28,056 nt of DNA from positions 42,402-70,457 of the forward strand of contig DKDF01000113.1 of the NCBI GenBank assembly GCA_002451755.1, written 5' to 3'. This document shows positions 1-6,163 of the stretch, piece by piece; the first letter of the stretch is position 1; each line of letters starts with the position of its first letter. Source of the stretch: Ruminococcaceae bacterium UBA6855. Its GTDB lineage: Bacteria; Bacillota; Clostridia; Oscillospirales; Acutalibacteraceae. The translations under genes were made by a program, and so were the position numbers. Under the pieces are notes generated by a model. It saw only the letters and a program-made list of their open reading frames with translations, had not been told where the DNA came from and searched no databases.

Positions 1-82
1 TTGTACCTATCGGGTGCAACACTAAAATATTATCATATATACGCTTTTTGTCAAGGCAAAACGCGAAGATACGGAGGAAAAC

Positions 83-1180
83 ATGAGCACACAGAGACTT
101 GTTAAAACATTCTGCGACCTTGTTTCAACAGGCAGCGAAACGGGTCACGAGCGCACATTCTGCATAGAACTCGAAAAGGCGCTTATCGAAGCGGGATTCG
201 AGGTTGAGCGCGACGAAGAGGCCGGCAAGAAGTGCGGCTCGGACGGATTCAATATATACGGCTATCTCCCCGGCGAGGGCGAGAGCGTGCTGCTCTCCTG
301 CCACACAGACACTGTCACTCCCGGCGCGGCAGTCAAGCCCGTTGAGCGCGACGGAGTTATATATTCTGACGGCACGACGATCCTCGGCTCGGACGACAAG
401 TCCGGCATAGCGGAGATAATCGAGGCTGTCACAAGGCTCAAGGAAAACGGCGAAAAGAACAGACCCGTCGAAGTCCTGTTCTCCCTCTCGGAAGAGGTCG
501 GCATGCTCGGCTCGCGCTATGCGGACTACAGCAAGATAAAGAGCAAGACGGCTCTTGTGCTCGACGGCGAGGACATCGGCGAGATAGTCAACTCCGCCGC
601 GGCAAATATAGTCATGTCATTCAGATTTTTCGGCAAAACGGCGCACGCCGGCATCTGCCCCGAGAACGGCATCCATGCCCTCAAGGCAGCCGCATATGCG
701 GTCGCAAATATTCCCGTGGGTCATGTTGACGAGATAAGCGTGCAGAATATCAGCAACTTCATCTCCGAGGGCGCAACAAATATTGTCGCGGACAAAGCGT
801 CGTTTGACATGGAGTTCCGCTCATATGACGAGGACACGGTTCAGAAGCACATCGCCGATGCGCTCGCGGTCATGAAAGAGGCATGCGAGAAGTTCGGAAC
901 CACATTTGAATATGACAGCGAACGCCACTCCGGCGCGTTCACTGTTGACCCCGAGTCGCAGTTTATAAAGGATATTTTTGTGGCATACGAGGCGGCGGGC
1001 ATCCGCCCGTATCTCTCCAAGACGCTCGGCGGCTGCGACGCTTCAAACATTGCGCTGCACGACATCGCCGTTGTCAACATCGGCACGGGTATGCGCGACG
1101 TTCACACGACGGCAGAGAACATCTCGATAAAAGACATGGAGGACAGCACACGCTTCCTCTGCGAACTGCTCAAGGCATAA
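83..1180 (+). CDS. M20-family metallopeptidase, PepT-like
   Basis: A 365-residue cytosolic zinc-dependent exopeptidase of the M20 family, closest in motif layout to the peptidase T-like group, which removes N-terminal residues from small peptides. Visible metal and catalytic positions are HTD (His74, Asp76), the bridging Asp in GSDDKSG (Asp104), the EE pair in LSEEVG (Glu137-Glu138), Asp161 in LVLDGED, and the late His341 in RDVHTTAE. The GKTAHAG segment (184-190) opens the lid/dimerisation domain that interrupts the catalytic domain. Length matches the family and there is no signal peptide. The ATG at 83 has a GGAGG site just upstream. The c-di-AMP receptor gene follows after 27 bases with its own ribosome site, so the two are probably co-transcribed. 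The peptide substrate cannot be read from sequence. Confidence 0.9.
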   Translation: MSTQRLVKTFCDLVSTGSETGHERTFCIELEKALIEAGFEVERDEEAGKKCGSDGFNIYGYLPGEGESVLLSCHTDTVTPGAAVKPVERDGVIYSDGTTILGSDDKSGIAEIIEAVTRLKENGEKNRPVEVLFSLSEEVGMLGSRYADYSKIKSKTALVLDGEDIGEIVNSAAANIVMSFRFFGKTAHAGICPENGIHALKAAAYAVANIPVGHVDEISVQNISNFISEGATNIVADKASFDMEFRSYDEDTVQKHIADALAVMKEACEKFGTTFEYDSERHSGAFTVDPESQFIKDIFVAYEAAGIRPYLSKTLGGCDASNIALHDIAVVNIGTGMRDVHTTAENISIKDMEDSTRFLCELLKA

Positions 1181-1207
1181 ACAGTATCCCCGAAAGGAGC
1201 TTTTGAT

Positions 1208-1492
1208 ATGAAACTTATAACAGCGGTTATCGGCAAAAAAGACCTCAACCCCGTCTGCGACGCACTCAGGGAAGCGGGATATTCATTCACGAAGATCCCG
1301 ACCTCCGGCGGATTTCTGCGCAGCAGCAACATGACCCTGCTCATCGGCGTTGACGACGACAAGCTCGCCAATGCGGTCGAGCTGATAAACAGCAACTGCA
1401 AGACACGCACCGAGCAGGCTGAGGACAAGAAAGTCAAGGTCGGCGGCGCAACTCTGTTCGTGACAGATGTTGAGCGGTTTGAGAAGATGTGA
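1208..1492 (+). CDS. darA: PII-like cyclic-di-AMP receptor, DarA/PstA type, short loop
   Basis: A 94-residue member of the DarA/PstA (PF06153) PII-like family, trimeric cytosolic receptors of the second messenger c-di-AMP in Firmicutes. Family signatures seen are the N-terminal MKLITAV strand, the ligand-pocket segment TSGGFLRSSNMTLLIGVDD (residues 33-51) and the closing strands VGGATLFVTDVERF. From my memory of the family, Bacillus and Staphylococcus members have about 109 residues with a large loop between the CxxRE helix end and the VGGAT strand; here that loop is only a few residues (AEDKK). Ligand binding through the GGFL/N segment looks possible, but the moving loop is mostly gone. Ribosome site AAAGGAG precedes the ATG. 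Downstream target unknown; co-transcribed with the M20 peptidase. Confidence 0.88.
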   Translation: MKLITAVIGKKDLNPVCDALREAGYSFTKIPTSGGFLRSSNMTLLIGVDDDKLANAVELINSNCKTRTEQAEDKKVKVGGATLFVTDVERFEKM

Positions 1493-1539
1493 AAAAAACA
1501 AATGAGCCGTATATTAAAGCGGTTCTGAAAAAACGAGCG

Positions 1540-1570
1540 GCCGCAGCAGTTTGCTGCGGCTGTTGTTTGT
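1540..1570 (+). terminator. Intrinsic terminator after darA
   Basis: A perfect 9-bp inverted repeat, GCCGCAGCA at 1540-1548 and TGCTGCGGC at 1552-1560, with a 3-base loop, followed by the T-rich run TGTTGTTTGT. It lies about 50 bases after the darA stop. The T-tract is broken by Gs, so some read-through into the small membrane-protein gene beginning at 1593 is likely; no separate promoter for that gene was found. Confidence 0.6.
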
Positions 1571-1592
1571 AAAGATAGCGCAGGGACAGGCA

Positions 1593-1904
1593 ATGAAGAA
1601 TAAAATATCTGAAAACAAAATATTTATTGCAGCGCCGCTCATACTCGGCGCACTCTCATTATTTTCGTTTGCGCTTTATTTTTACAGCGCAAATCACGCG
1701 CCAAAATATATCGATGTTATAATTGCGGGACCGATACTCTCATTTGTCGGCGTGATTATTTCCTTTATCACGCGAAAAAGCAGAAAAACATATCCGACAT
1801 TGTGGATATGCGGGCTTTTTGCCTGCTCGTTTGGCTTTATAATATGTGTTATGGTTATTTTGATATTGGTGATGTTTATAGCGGCGAGGGTCAGCGAAGC
1901 GTGA
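1593..1904 (+). CDS. Small three-helix membrane protein, unknown
   Basis: A 103-residue hydrophobic protein that I do not recognise. It has three predicted membrane segments: about residues 9-31 (IFIAAPLIL onwards), 38-59 (YIDVIIAGPIL onwards) and 70-97 (LWICGLFACSF onwards), separated by a short loop and a basic turn (TRKSRKTYP). By the positive-inside rule the basic turn between helices 2 and 3 is cytoplasmic. The ATG at 1593 follows a GGACAGG purine stretch; a TTG in the same frame at 1551 lies inside the terminator hairpin and is unlikely. The gene ends before a hairpin shared with the convergent lipoprotein gene. It is more AT-rich than its left neighbours. No motif suggests an activity. 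Confidence 0.6.
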   Translation: MKNKISENKIFIAAPLILGALSLFSFALYFYSANHAPKYIDVIIAGPILSFVGVIISFITRKSRKTYPTLWICGLFACSFGFIICVMVILILVMFIAARVSEA

Positions 1905-1978
1905 TGCTGACGGACACGCAAAAAACAACTCTTCTGTTAAAAAGCTGCAATAGCCCCATTGAAAGTCCATAGAAATTA

Positions 1979-2009
1979 CCCTCCCATGCGTGCACGGGAG
2001 GGTTTTGTT
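1979..2009 (+). terminator. Terminator between convergent genes
   Basis: Inverted repeat CCCTCCC (1979-1985) and GGGAGGG (1996-2002), with a further TGC/GCA pairing inside the loop, followed by TTTTGTTA. It ends transcription of the small membrane-protein gene on the plus strand. The minus-strand tail (TAATTTCT) is weaker but could also serve the convergent lipoprotein gene, whose stop codon (2008-2010) overlaps the plus-strand T run. Confidence 0.75.
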
Positions 2010-3933
2010 ATGCTGTTTGGGTGTTCTGATTTGCGCTTTGGGAGTTTGACTTCTGTCCGCTCTGCGCGGAATTATTTTGGCGCGGGTCGCCGTCAGGCGG
2101 CGTGGGTCTGCTGCCGCCCTGCTGACCGGAGCCGCCGTCGGGCGGCGTCGGTTTGTTGCCTGAGTCACCGCCGCCCTGCTGACCGGGGTCGCCGTCGGGC
2201 GGTGTGCCGCCGGGTTGTCCGCCCTGTCCGCCGCCCATTGAGCCGCTGCCGTAAATTATACTTTCAAGCGTCACCGACTGGCTCTGACCGCAGGCGGTCA
2301 CGGTATATGTGCCGCCCTTTGTCAGTCCCGGGCAGCTGACGACAACGCAGCTGTAGTTCTTGCTCGGCGTATATTCGGCGAGCACATTGCCGCTCGAATC
2401 CGCGACGCTTATCTTGCCGCCTGCAAACGACTGATAAGTAAGCATTATGCTGCCCTGAGTCGAGCTGTCGCCGAAGTTCTGCGCCATGCCGTTCGAGCCC
2501 GCCGCTATCACGATGCCGCCGGTTATCGCCGCCGTGCCGTCATAGTCGAGCGCAGAATCGCCGCCGCTTATCGGTCCGCTGACATATATCTCGCCGCCGG
2601 AGACGGTAAGATTTCCGTTCGAGTCGATGCCGTCGCCCGATGCGTCAATGTTTATCGTGCCGCCGGAGATGTTGATATAGTAAGAAGATGAGCTGCCAAA
2701 AGTGTCTCTCGCCATACCGCCGCCGAAGCCGCTCTCATCGTTTCCGCCTGCGGCGTTTATTCCGTCGTCGCTCGCGGTTATTGTTATCTTGCCGCCCGAT
2801 ATATCTATAGTCGCGCCCTCAAGTCCCTCGTAGCTCTTTGAAATATTTATCGTGCCGCCGCTTATCTTTAAATCTTCGTCTGCGTGTACGCCATCGTCGC
2901 CGGTGGATATAGTGAATGTGCCGCCGGATATCTCGGCGCTGCCGTTTGAATGAAGTGCATCATCGCAGCAGTCGAGAGTGAATGTGCCGTCAAGAATAGC
3001 GATGCTCTTCCCCGCCTTTATGCCCTTTGCGCTCGCGTCGCCGCTTATCTTCGCGCCGCTTCCGCCGCCCGATTTGATATTTATATTGCCGCCGCTTATC
3101 GTCATGACCGTCTCAGCCTGCATGCCGTCCTCGCCGGAGACGAGGGTCAAATCGGAGTTGACGGAGGTTATATATCCGAGCGCTTCGTCGCTGTCATTTG
3201 TCGAGCGCAGAGCGTCGCCGCCGCTTGTGACGGACACTTTCGCGTTCTTGAGAGTCAGATAGTCCTTGCCGTTTATGCTGTGGTTCTTCGCGTTTACGGC
3301 TATCGACGCGGAGTCGATTCGAAGCGTATCCTTGCTTGTGATGCCGTTGTTGAAGTTAGCGTTCACCGTCAGGCTGCCCGCTCCCGCGATAATGAGATCG
3401 GACTTCGAATAGAGGCAGGCGTTCGGCTCTTCGTCCTCTGATGACGAATAGCTGTCGGAATAAGTATAGCTCTCGCCGTCGGTCAGCTTGTTTTCGGTGT
3501 CCTTTAGAAGATAGACGGTTGCGGAAGACGCTTTATAGACATAGAGCGGACTGCTGTATGAGCAGGTTATATTTGCTCCGTTCAGGACTACCGTCACCTC
3601 TTTGTCGGGCGCGTTGACAACTATTCTGCCGTTTGAGAGCGAGCCGCTGAAAACATATGTGCCGCCCTCAGTTATTGTCACCGTGCCGTCCTTTTCCTCG
3701 GCTCCGCTGCCGCTTATATTTATATTGGTATCGGACAGCGTGATTTTCGTTGCGTTTGTGAGGTCGGGTTCCGCGACGCTTTGATCGAGCACCGCCTGAA
3801 CCGCCTCATTGCTGCCCGTCTGCGTGCTGTCGGTTGTGCCGCCGCTGTCTTTATTATTGCGGCAGGCGCACAGTGTGCCTACAATCAAGAACGTGCAGAG
3901 TAACAATGATAAAAGCCTTTTTGTCCTTTTCAT
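2008..3933 (-). CDS. Cthe_2159-type carbohydrate-binding beta-helix lipoprotein
   Basis: A 641-residue exported lipoprotein. A basic N-terminus and hydrophobic stretch lead to a lipobox L-C-A-C with the lipidated cysteine at residue 24, followed by a Ser/Thr/Gly linker. The body (about 60-560) is built of repeating SGGxIxI turns with Asp/Asn-Gly ladders such as DDGxxA, typical of right-handed parallel beta-helices and of the PF14262 carbohydrate-binding family; family members bind acidic or cellulosic polysaccharides with calcium. The last ~75 residues are a Gly/Pro/Gln-rich tail with three TPPDG[DG] units, then a Ser/Asn/Gln-rich end. The ATG has a strong AAAAGGAGG site at 3941-3949. It is divergent from the VTC polymerase operon and shares its operator region. 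Ligand and any enzymatic role are unknown; I infer a cell-surface glycan binder controlled by the adjacent two-component system. Confidence 0.87.
   Translation of the reverse strand: MKRTKRLLSLLLCTFLIVGTLCACRNNKDSGGTTDSTQTGSNEAVQAVLDQSVAEPDLTNATKITLSDTNINISGSGAEEKDGTVTITEGGTYVFSGSLSNGRIVVNAPDKEVTVVLNGANITCSYSSPLYVYKASSATVYLLKDTENKLTDGESYTYSDSYSSSEDEEPNACLYSKSDLIIAGAGSLTVNANFNNGITSKDTLRIDSASIAVNAKNHSINGKDYLTLKNAKVSVTSGGDALRSTNDSDEALGYITSVNSDLTLVSGEDGMQAETVMTISGGNINIKSGGGSGAKISGDASAKGIKAGKSIAILDGTFTLDCCDDALHSNGSAEISGGTFTISTGDDGVHADEDLKISGGTINISKSYEGLEGATIDISGGKITITASDDGINAAGGNDESGFGGGMARDTFGSSSSYYINISGGTINIDASGDGIDSNGNLTVSGGEIYVSGPISGGDSALDYDGTAAITGGIVIAAGSNGMAQNFGDSSTQGSIMLTYQSFAGGKISVADSSGNVLAEYTPSKNYSCVVVSCPGLTKGGTYTVTACGQSQSVTLESIIYGSGSMGGGQGGQPGGTPPDGDPGQQGGGDSGNKPTPPDGGSGQQGGSRPTPPDGDPRQNNSAQSGQKSNSQSANQNTQTA
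2090..2205. repeat. Three coding repeats in the lipoprotein tail
   Basis: The GC-rich word CCGTC(A/G)GGCGG(C/T)GT occurs at about 2090, 2135 and 2192, joined by related CCGCCCTGCTGACCGG segments. Read on the minus strand these encode three TPPDG[DG]-GQQGG units near the C-terminus of the lipoprotein. Such tracts are prone to length change between strains. This is a protein linker repeat, not a CRISPR. Confidence 0.8.
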
Positions 3934-3962
3934 ATCGAGACCTCCTTTTGGTTTCTGCCCGT

Positions 3963-3995
3963 ATTCTACCGCCGCAAGCTAAAAGTAACCTAAAG
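3963..3995 (-). promoter_or_regulatory. Regulated promoter of the lipoprotein gene
   Basis: Read on the minus strand, two direct half-sites spaced 11 bases apart (CTTTAGGTT starting at 3995 and TTTTAGCTT starting at 3984) precede the -10 TAGAAT (3968-3963). No good TTGACA box sits 17 bases upstream of the -10, so the repeats occupy its place, as in promoters turned on by OmpR/PhoB-family activators. The second half-site begins 16 bases before the -10, the same spacing as in the opposite promoter. The leader is short, with the ribosome site at 3949-3941. That the adjacent response regulator binds here is inference. Confidence 0.65.
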
Positions 3996-4001
3996 GAAAA
4001 T

Positions 4002-4034
4002 CTTTAGGTTATCTTTAAGTTCGCCGTATATAAT
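4002..4034 (+). promoter_or_regulatory. Regulated promoter of the VTC-DUF4956-TCS operon
   Basis: Direct half-sites CTTTAGGTT (4002) and CTTTAAGTT (4013), 11 bases apart, precede a perfect -10 TATAAT (4029-4034); the second begins 16 bases before the -10. The sequence where a -35 box should lie (4006-4011, AGGTTA) is non-consensus, pointing to activator dependence. The first half-site forms a perfect 10-bp inverted repeat with the first half-site of the divergent promoter (3986-3995 and 4002-4011). The transcript would start near 4041, immediately before the AAAGGAGG ribosome site. Confidence 0.68.
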
Positions 4035-4058
4035 CGCAGCATAAAGGAGGCGCAAGCA

Positions 4059-4781
4059 ATGGCAAAGGGAATCCAGTACAGCTTCGAGCGATACGAAAAG
4101 AAATACTTTTTAAATGAAGCACAGTACGGCGCGGTGCTCGGCGAGCTGCAAAAACACATGAAAGCCGATGACTATGGACAGTACACCATCTGCAACATCT
4201 ACTATGACACCGACGACTGGCGGCTGATAAGGGCTTCGATAGACAAACCTTTATATAAAGAGAAGCTCCGCGTGCGCAGTTACGGGACGCCCGAGGACGA
4301 GCAGAATGTGTTCATTGAACTCAAGAAAAAGTTTGACGGCATAGTCTACAAGCGGCGCATGACCGTGCCCGCGTATTCTGTTGAACCGTTCCTATACGGG
4401 CTGATATCCGACCCATGCGCGGGTCAGGTCGGCAGGGAGATTCAGCAGTTTCAGCAGTTTTACAGAGCCGAGCCTAAGGTATTCATCGCCTATGACCGCA
4501 CGGCGTTTGCGGGAACGGAGGATGCGGGGCTGCGAGTTACATTCGACAGAAACATCCGCTGGCGCACCACGCAGCTTGACCTGCGCGACGGGGACTTCGG
4601 TCATCAGCTTCTGAACGACGGACGGATACTTATGGAGATAAAAATTCCCGGCGTGTGCCCGATGTGGCTGAGCCGGGTACTCTCTGAAAATCTCATTTTC
4701 CCGACTTCATTTTCAAAATACGGTACCTGCTACCGTGAAAATATTCTCAAAGAAAACAAGGAGGCGCGTTTAAGTGCTTAG
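4059..4781 (+). CDS. VTC-domain polyphosphate polymerase
   Basis: A 240-residue soluble VTC-domain (PF09359) protein of the triphosphate tunnel metalloenzyme superfamily; in yeast the same domain in Vtc4 makes polyphosphate from ATP. Tunnel-lining features are visible: FERYEKKYFL (9-18), IYYDTDDW (47-54), the basic strand KLRVRSYG (69-76), FIELKKKFDGIVYKRRM (85-101), FIAYDRTAF (142-150), LRVTFDRNIRWR (158-169), the metal-binding LMEIKIPG (191-198) and the closing FSKYGTCYRE (218-227). There is no membrane segment; the next gene, overlapping by 8 bases, supplies one. The ATG follows AAAGGAGG at 4043-4050. It is first in an operon with DUF4956 and a two-component system. Polymerase activity is inferred from the family and conserved residues, not shown by sequence alone. 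Confidence 0.9.
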   Translation: MAKGIQYSFERYEKKYFLNEAQYGAVLGELQKHMKADDYGQYTICNIYYDTDDWRLIRASIDKPLYKEKLRVRSYGTPEDEQNVFIELKKKFDGIVYKRRMTVPAYSVEPFLYGLISDPCAGQVGREIQQFQQFYRAEPKVFIAYDRTAFAGTEDAGLRVTFDRNIRWRTTQLDLRDGDFGHQLLNDGRILMEIKIPGVCPMWLSRVLSENLIFPTSFSKYGTCYRENILKENKEARLSA

Positions 4782-5436
4782 TTCAATAATAGGTTCAGAG
4801 ATAACCCTTTCGGTGTTCGCGATATGCACGGCGGTGTCGCTCGTGCTCGGCATCGGCACCGCACTCGTCAGCATGTTCAAAAACCGCTGCTCGCAGAGCT
4901 TCGCTGTAGCTCTCGCCGTTCTGCCGGCAATCGTGCAAATTGTCATTATGCTCGTCAACGGCAACATCGGCGCGGGCGTTGCGGTCGCGGGCGCGTTCAG
5001 TCTTGTCAGATTCCGCTCGGCTCCCGGCAGCGCAAGAGAAATAGGCTATGTGTTCCTCGCCATGGCGATAGGTCTTGCGACAGGCATGGGCTATGTCGTG
5101 TTGGCGGCAGTATTCTTCGTTGTCATAGCGGCGGTCATGCTCCTGCTCGCGGCAGTGAATTTCGGCAACAAGCACGACTCCGAGCGTGTGCTCAAGATAA
5201 CCATACCCGAAAATCTCGACTATGACGGGCTTTTTGACGACCTGTTCGAGAAATATACAAAGTCGCACGAGCTTGTCAAGGTCAGAACCTCGAACATGGG
5301 CACGCTCTATGAGCTGCAATACAGAATTGTTCTCAAATCCGCTCAGCCGCCCAAGGCTTTTATTGACGACATCCGCTGCCGCAACGGCAACTTAAACATA
5401 ATCTGCGGCAGAGTAAACACAGACGACGCGCTTTGA
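4774..5436 (+). CDS. DUF4956 membrane protein, VTC partner
   Basis: A 220-residue DUF4956 (PF16316) protein. Four hydrophobic stretches (about 10-32, 42-63, 91-109 and 110-130) form the membrane part. Between helices 2 and 3 lies the family's most conserved segment, GAFSLVRFRSAPGSAREI (73-90), unusually rich in small residues and Arg, which could form a phosphate-handling loop. A soluble alpha/beta tail (about 138-220) follows. Translation starts at a GTG (4774) inside the end of the VTC gene, 9 bases after AAGGAGG, so the two are translationally coupled, suggesting fixed stoichiometry. From memory, DUF4956 genes sit repeatedly beside VTC-domain and CotH-kinase genes. Biochemical function unknown; I infer that it anchors the polymerase or carries its product across the membrane. 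Confidence 0.88.
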   Translation: MLSSIIGSEITLSVFAICTAVSLVLGIGTALVSMFKNRCSQSFAVALAVLPAIVQIVIMLVNGNIGAGVAVAGAFSLVRFRSAPGSAREIGYVFLAMAIGLATGMGYVVLAAVFFVVIAAVMLLLAAVNFGNKHDSERVLKITIPENLDYDGLFDDLFEKYTKSHELVKVRTSNMGTLYELQYRIVLKSAQPPKAFIDDIRCRNGNLNIICGRVNTDDAL

Positions 5437-5439
5437 TAT

Positions 5440-5468
5440 TTGAAATGTACGAAATTGTGCGCTATAAT
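5440..5468 (+). promoter_or_regulatory. Internal promoter for the two-component system
   Basis: TTGAAA (5440-5445), a 17-base spacer and perfect TATAAT (5463-5468) lie in the 49-base gap between the DUF4956 stop and the response-regulator ATG. No TTTAGGTT-type repeats are present, so this looks like a constitutive sigma-A promoter giving basal regulator and kinase levels. The predicted start near 5475 leaves a leader of only about 11 bases. Confidence 0.6.
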
Positions 5469-5485
5469 AAACACGGGTGATATTT

Positions 5486-6163
5486 ATGCGTTTGCTTATA
5501 GCCGAAGACGAGCTCGACCTTGCGGAGGCTCTGACGGTATTCTTTCAAAAAAATCACTTCTCCGTAGACGCCGTAAACGACGGCGCGGACGCCTATGAAT
5601 ACGCTTCATCGAGCGAATATGACGCGATAATCCTCGATGTCATGATGCCGAAGATGAACGGCATCGACGTGCTACGCAGGCTTCGTGCCGAGGGGATAAA
5701 AACGCCCGTCATGATGCTCACGGCAAAGGGCATGAAGGACGACCGCATAACCGGCTTCAACGCCGGGGCGGACGACTATCTCCCGAAGCCGTTTGAGCCT
5801 GATGAATTGATCTGCCGCGTGCGTGCGATGCTTCGCAGGAGCGACAACTACCGCCCGAGCGCGCTTGAATTCGGCGATGTGACTCTCGATCCGTCGACCG
5901 GTCTGCTCGCGTGCTCCGGCCGTTCGGTGCGCCTTAGCGGGCGCGAATATCAGGTGATGGAGCTGTTCATGCGCTCGCCGAATGTCGTGTTCTCCGCCGA
6001 CAAAATCATGGAGCGCGTCTGGGGATGGGACAGCGACGCGGAAATAAATGTCATTTGGGTGCACATCTCGAATCTGCGCAAAAAGCTGCGCTCGATAGGC
6101 TCGAAAATAACTGTTCGTGCGGTGCGCGGACTCGGCTATGCTCTGGAGGAAAGCGATGATTAA
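5486..6163 (+). CDS. OmpR/PhoB-family response regulator
   Basis: A 225-residue response regulator. The receiver domain (1-115) has the acidic pocket AEDE (6-9), phospho-acceptor Asp51 in LDVMMPKMNG, Thr79 in MLTAKG and Lys101 in YLPKPFEPDE. The C-terminal winged helix (about 130-222) shows SGREYQVMELFMRSP, the recognition-helix region and the closing RAVRGLGYAL of OmpR-type DNA-binding domains, which bind tandem direct repeats as dimers. I chose the ATG at 5486 over a GTG nine bases upstream because it begins directly with the first beta-strand; the ribosome site is a weak GGGTGAT. The gene overlaps the kinase gene by 8 bases. I infer it activates the two promoters at 3963-4034, whose 11-bp repeats fit this family. 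Confidence 0.93.
   Translation: MRLLIAEDELDLAEALTVFFQKNHFSVDAVNDGADAYEYASSSEYDAIILDVMMPKMNGIDVLRRLRAEGIKTPVMMLTAKGMKDDRITGFNAGADDYLPKPFEPDELICRVRAMLRRSDNYRPSALEFGDVTLDPSTGLLACSGRSVRLSGREYQVMELFMRSPNVVFSADKIMERVWGWDSDAEINVIWVHISNLRKKLRSIGSKITVRAVRGLGYALEESDD

Noticed and set aside
1..28. Possible promoter TTGTAC-16-TAAAAT ahead of the M20 peptidase
   Set aside because: The -35 match is partial and the region is cut by the window edge, so it cannot be judged.
2090..2205. Regular GC-rich repeats that might be taken for a small CRISPR or intergenic repeat
   Set aside because: They lie in frame within the lipoprotein gene and encode TPPDG-type linker units; unequal spacers and no cas genes.
3976..4022. 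Calling the direct repeats a PhoB (phosphate-starvation) box
   Set aside because: The 11-base geometry fits, but the TTTAGGTT word does not match the known Pho box sequences I recall, and the neighbouring regulator is a simpler candidate. A phosphate link remains possible because of the polyphosphate enzyme.
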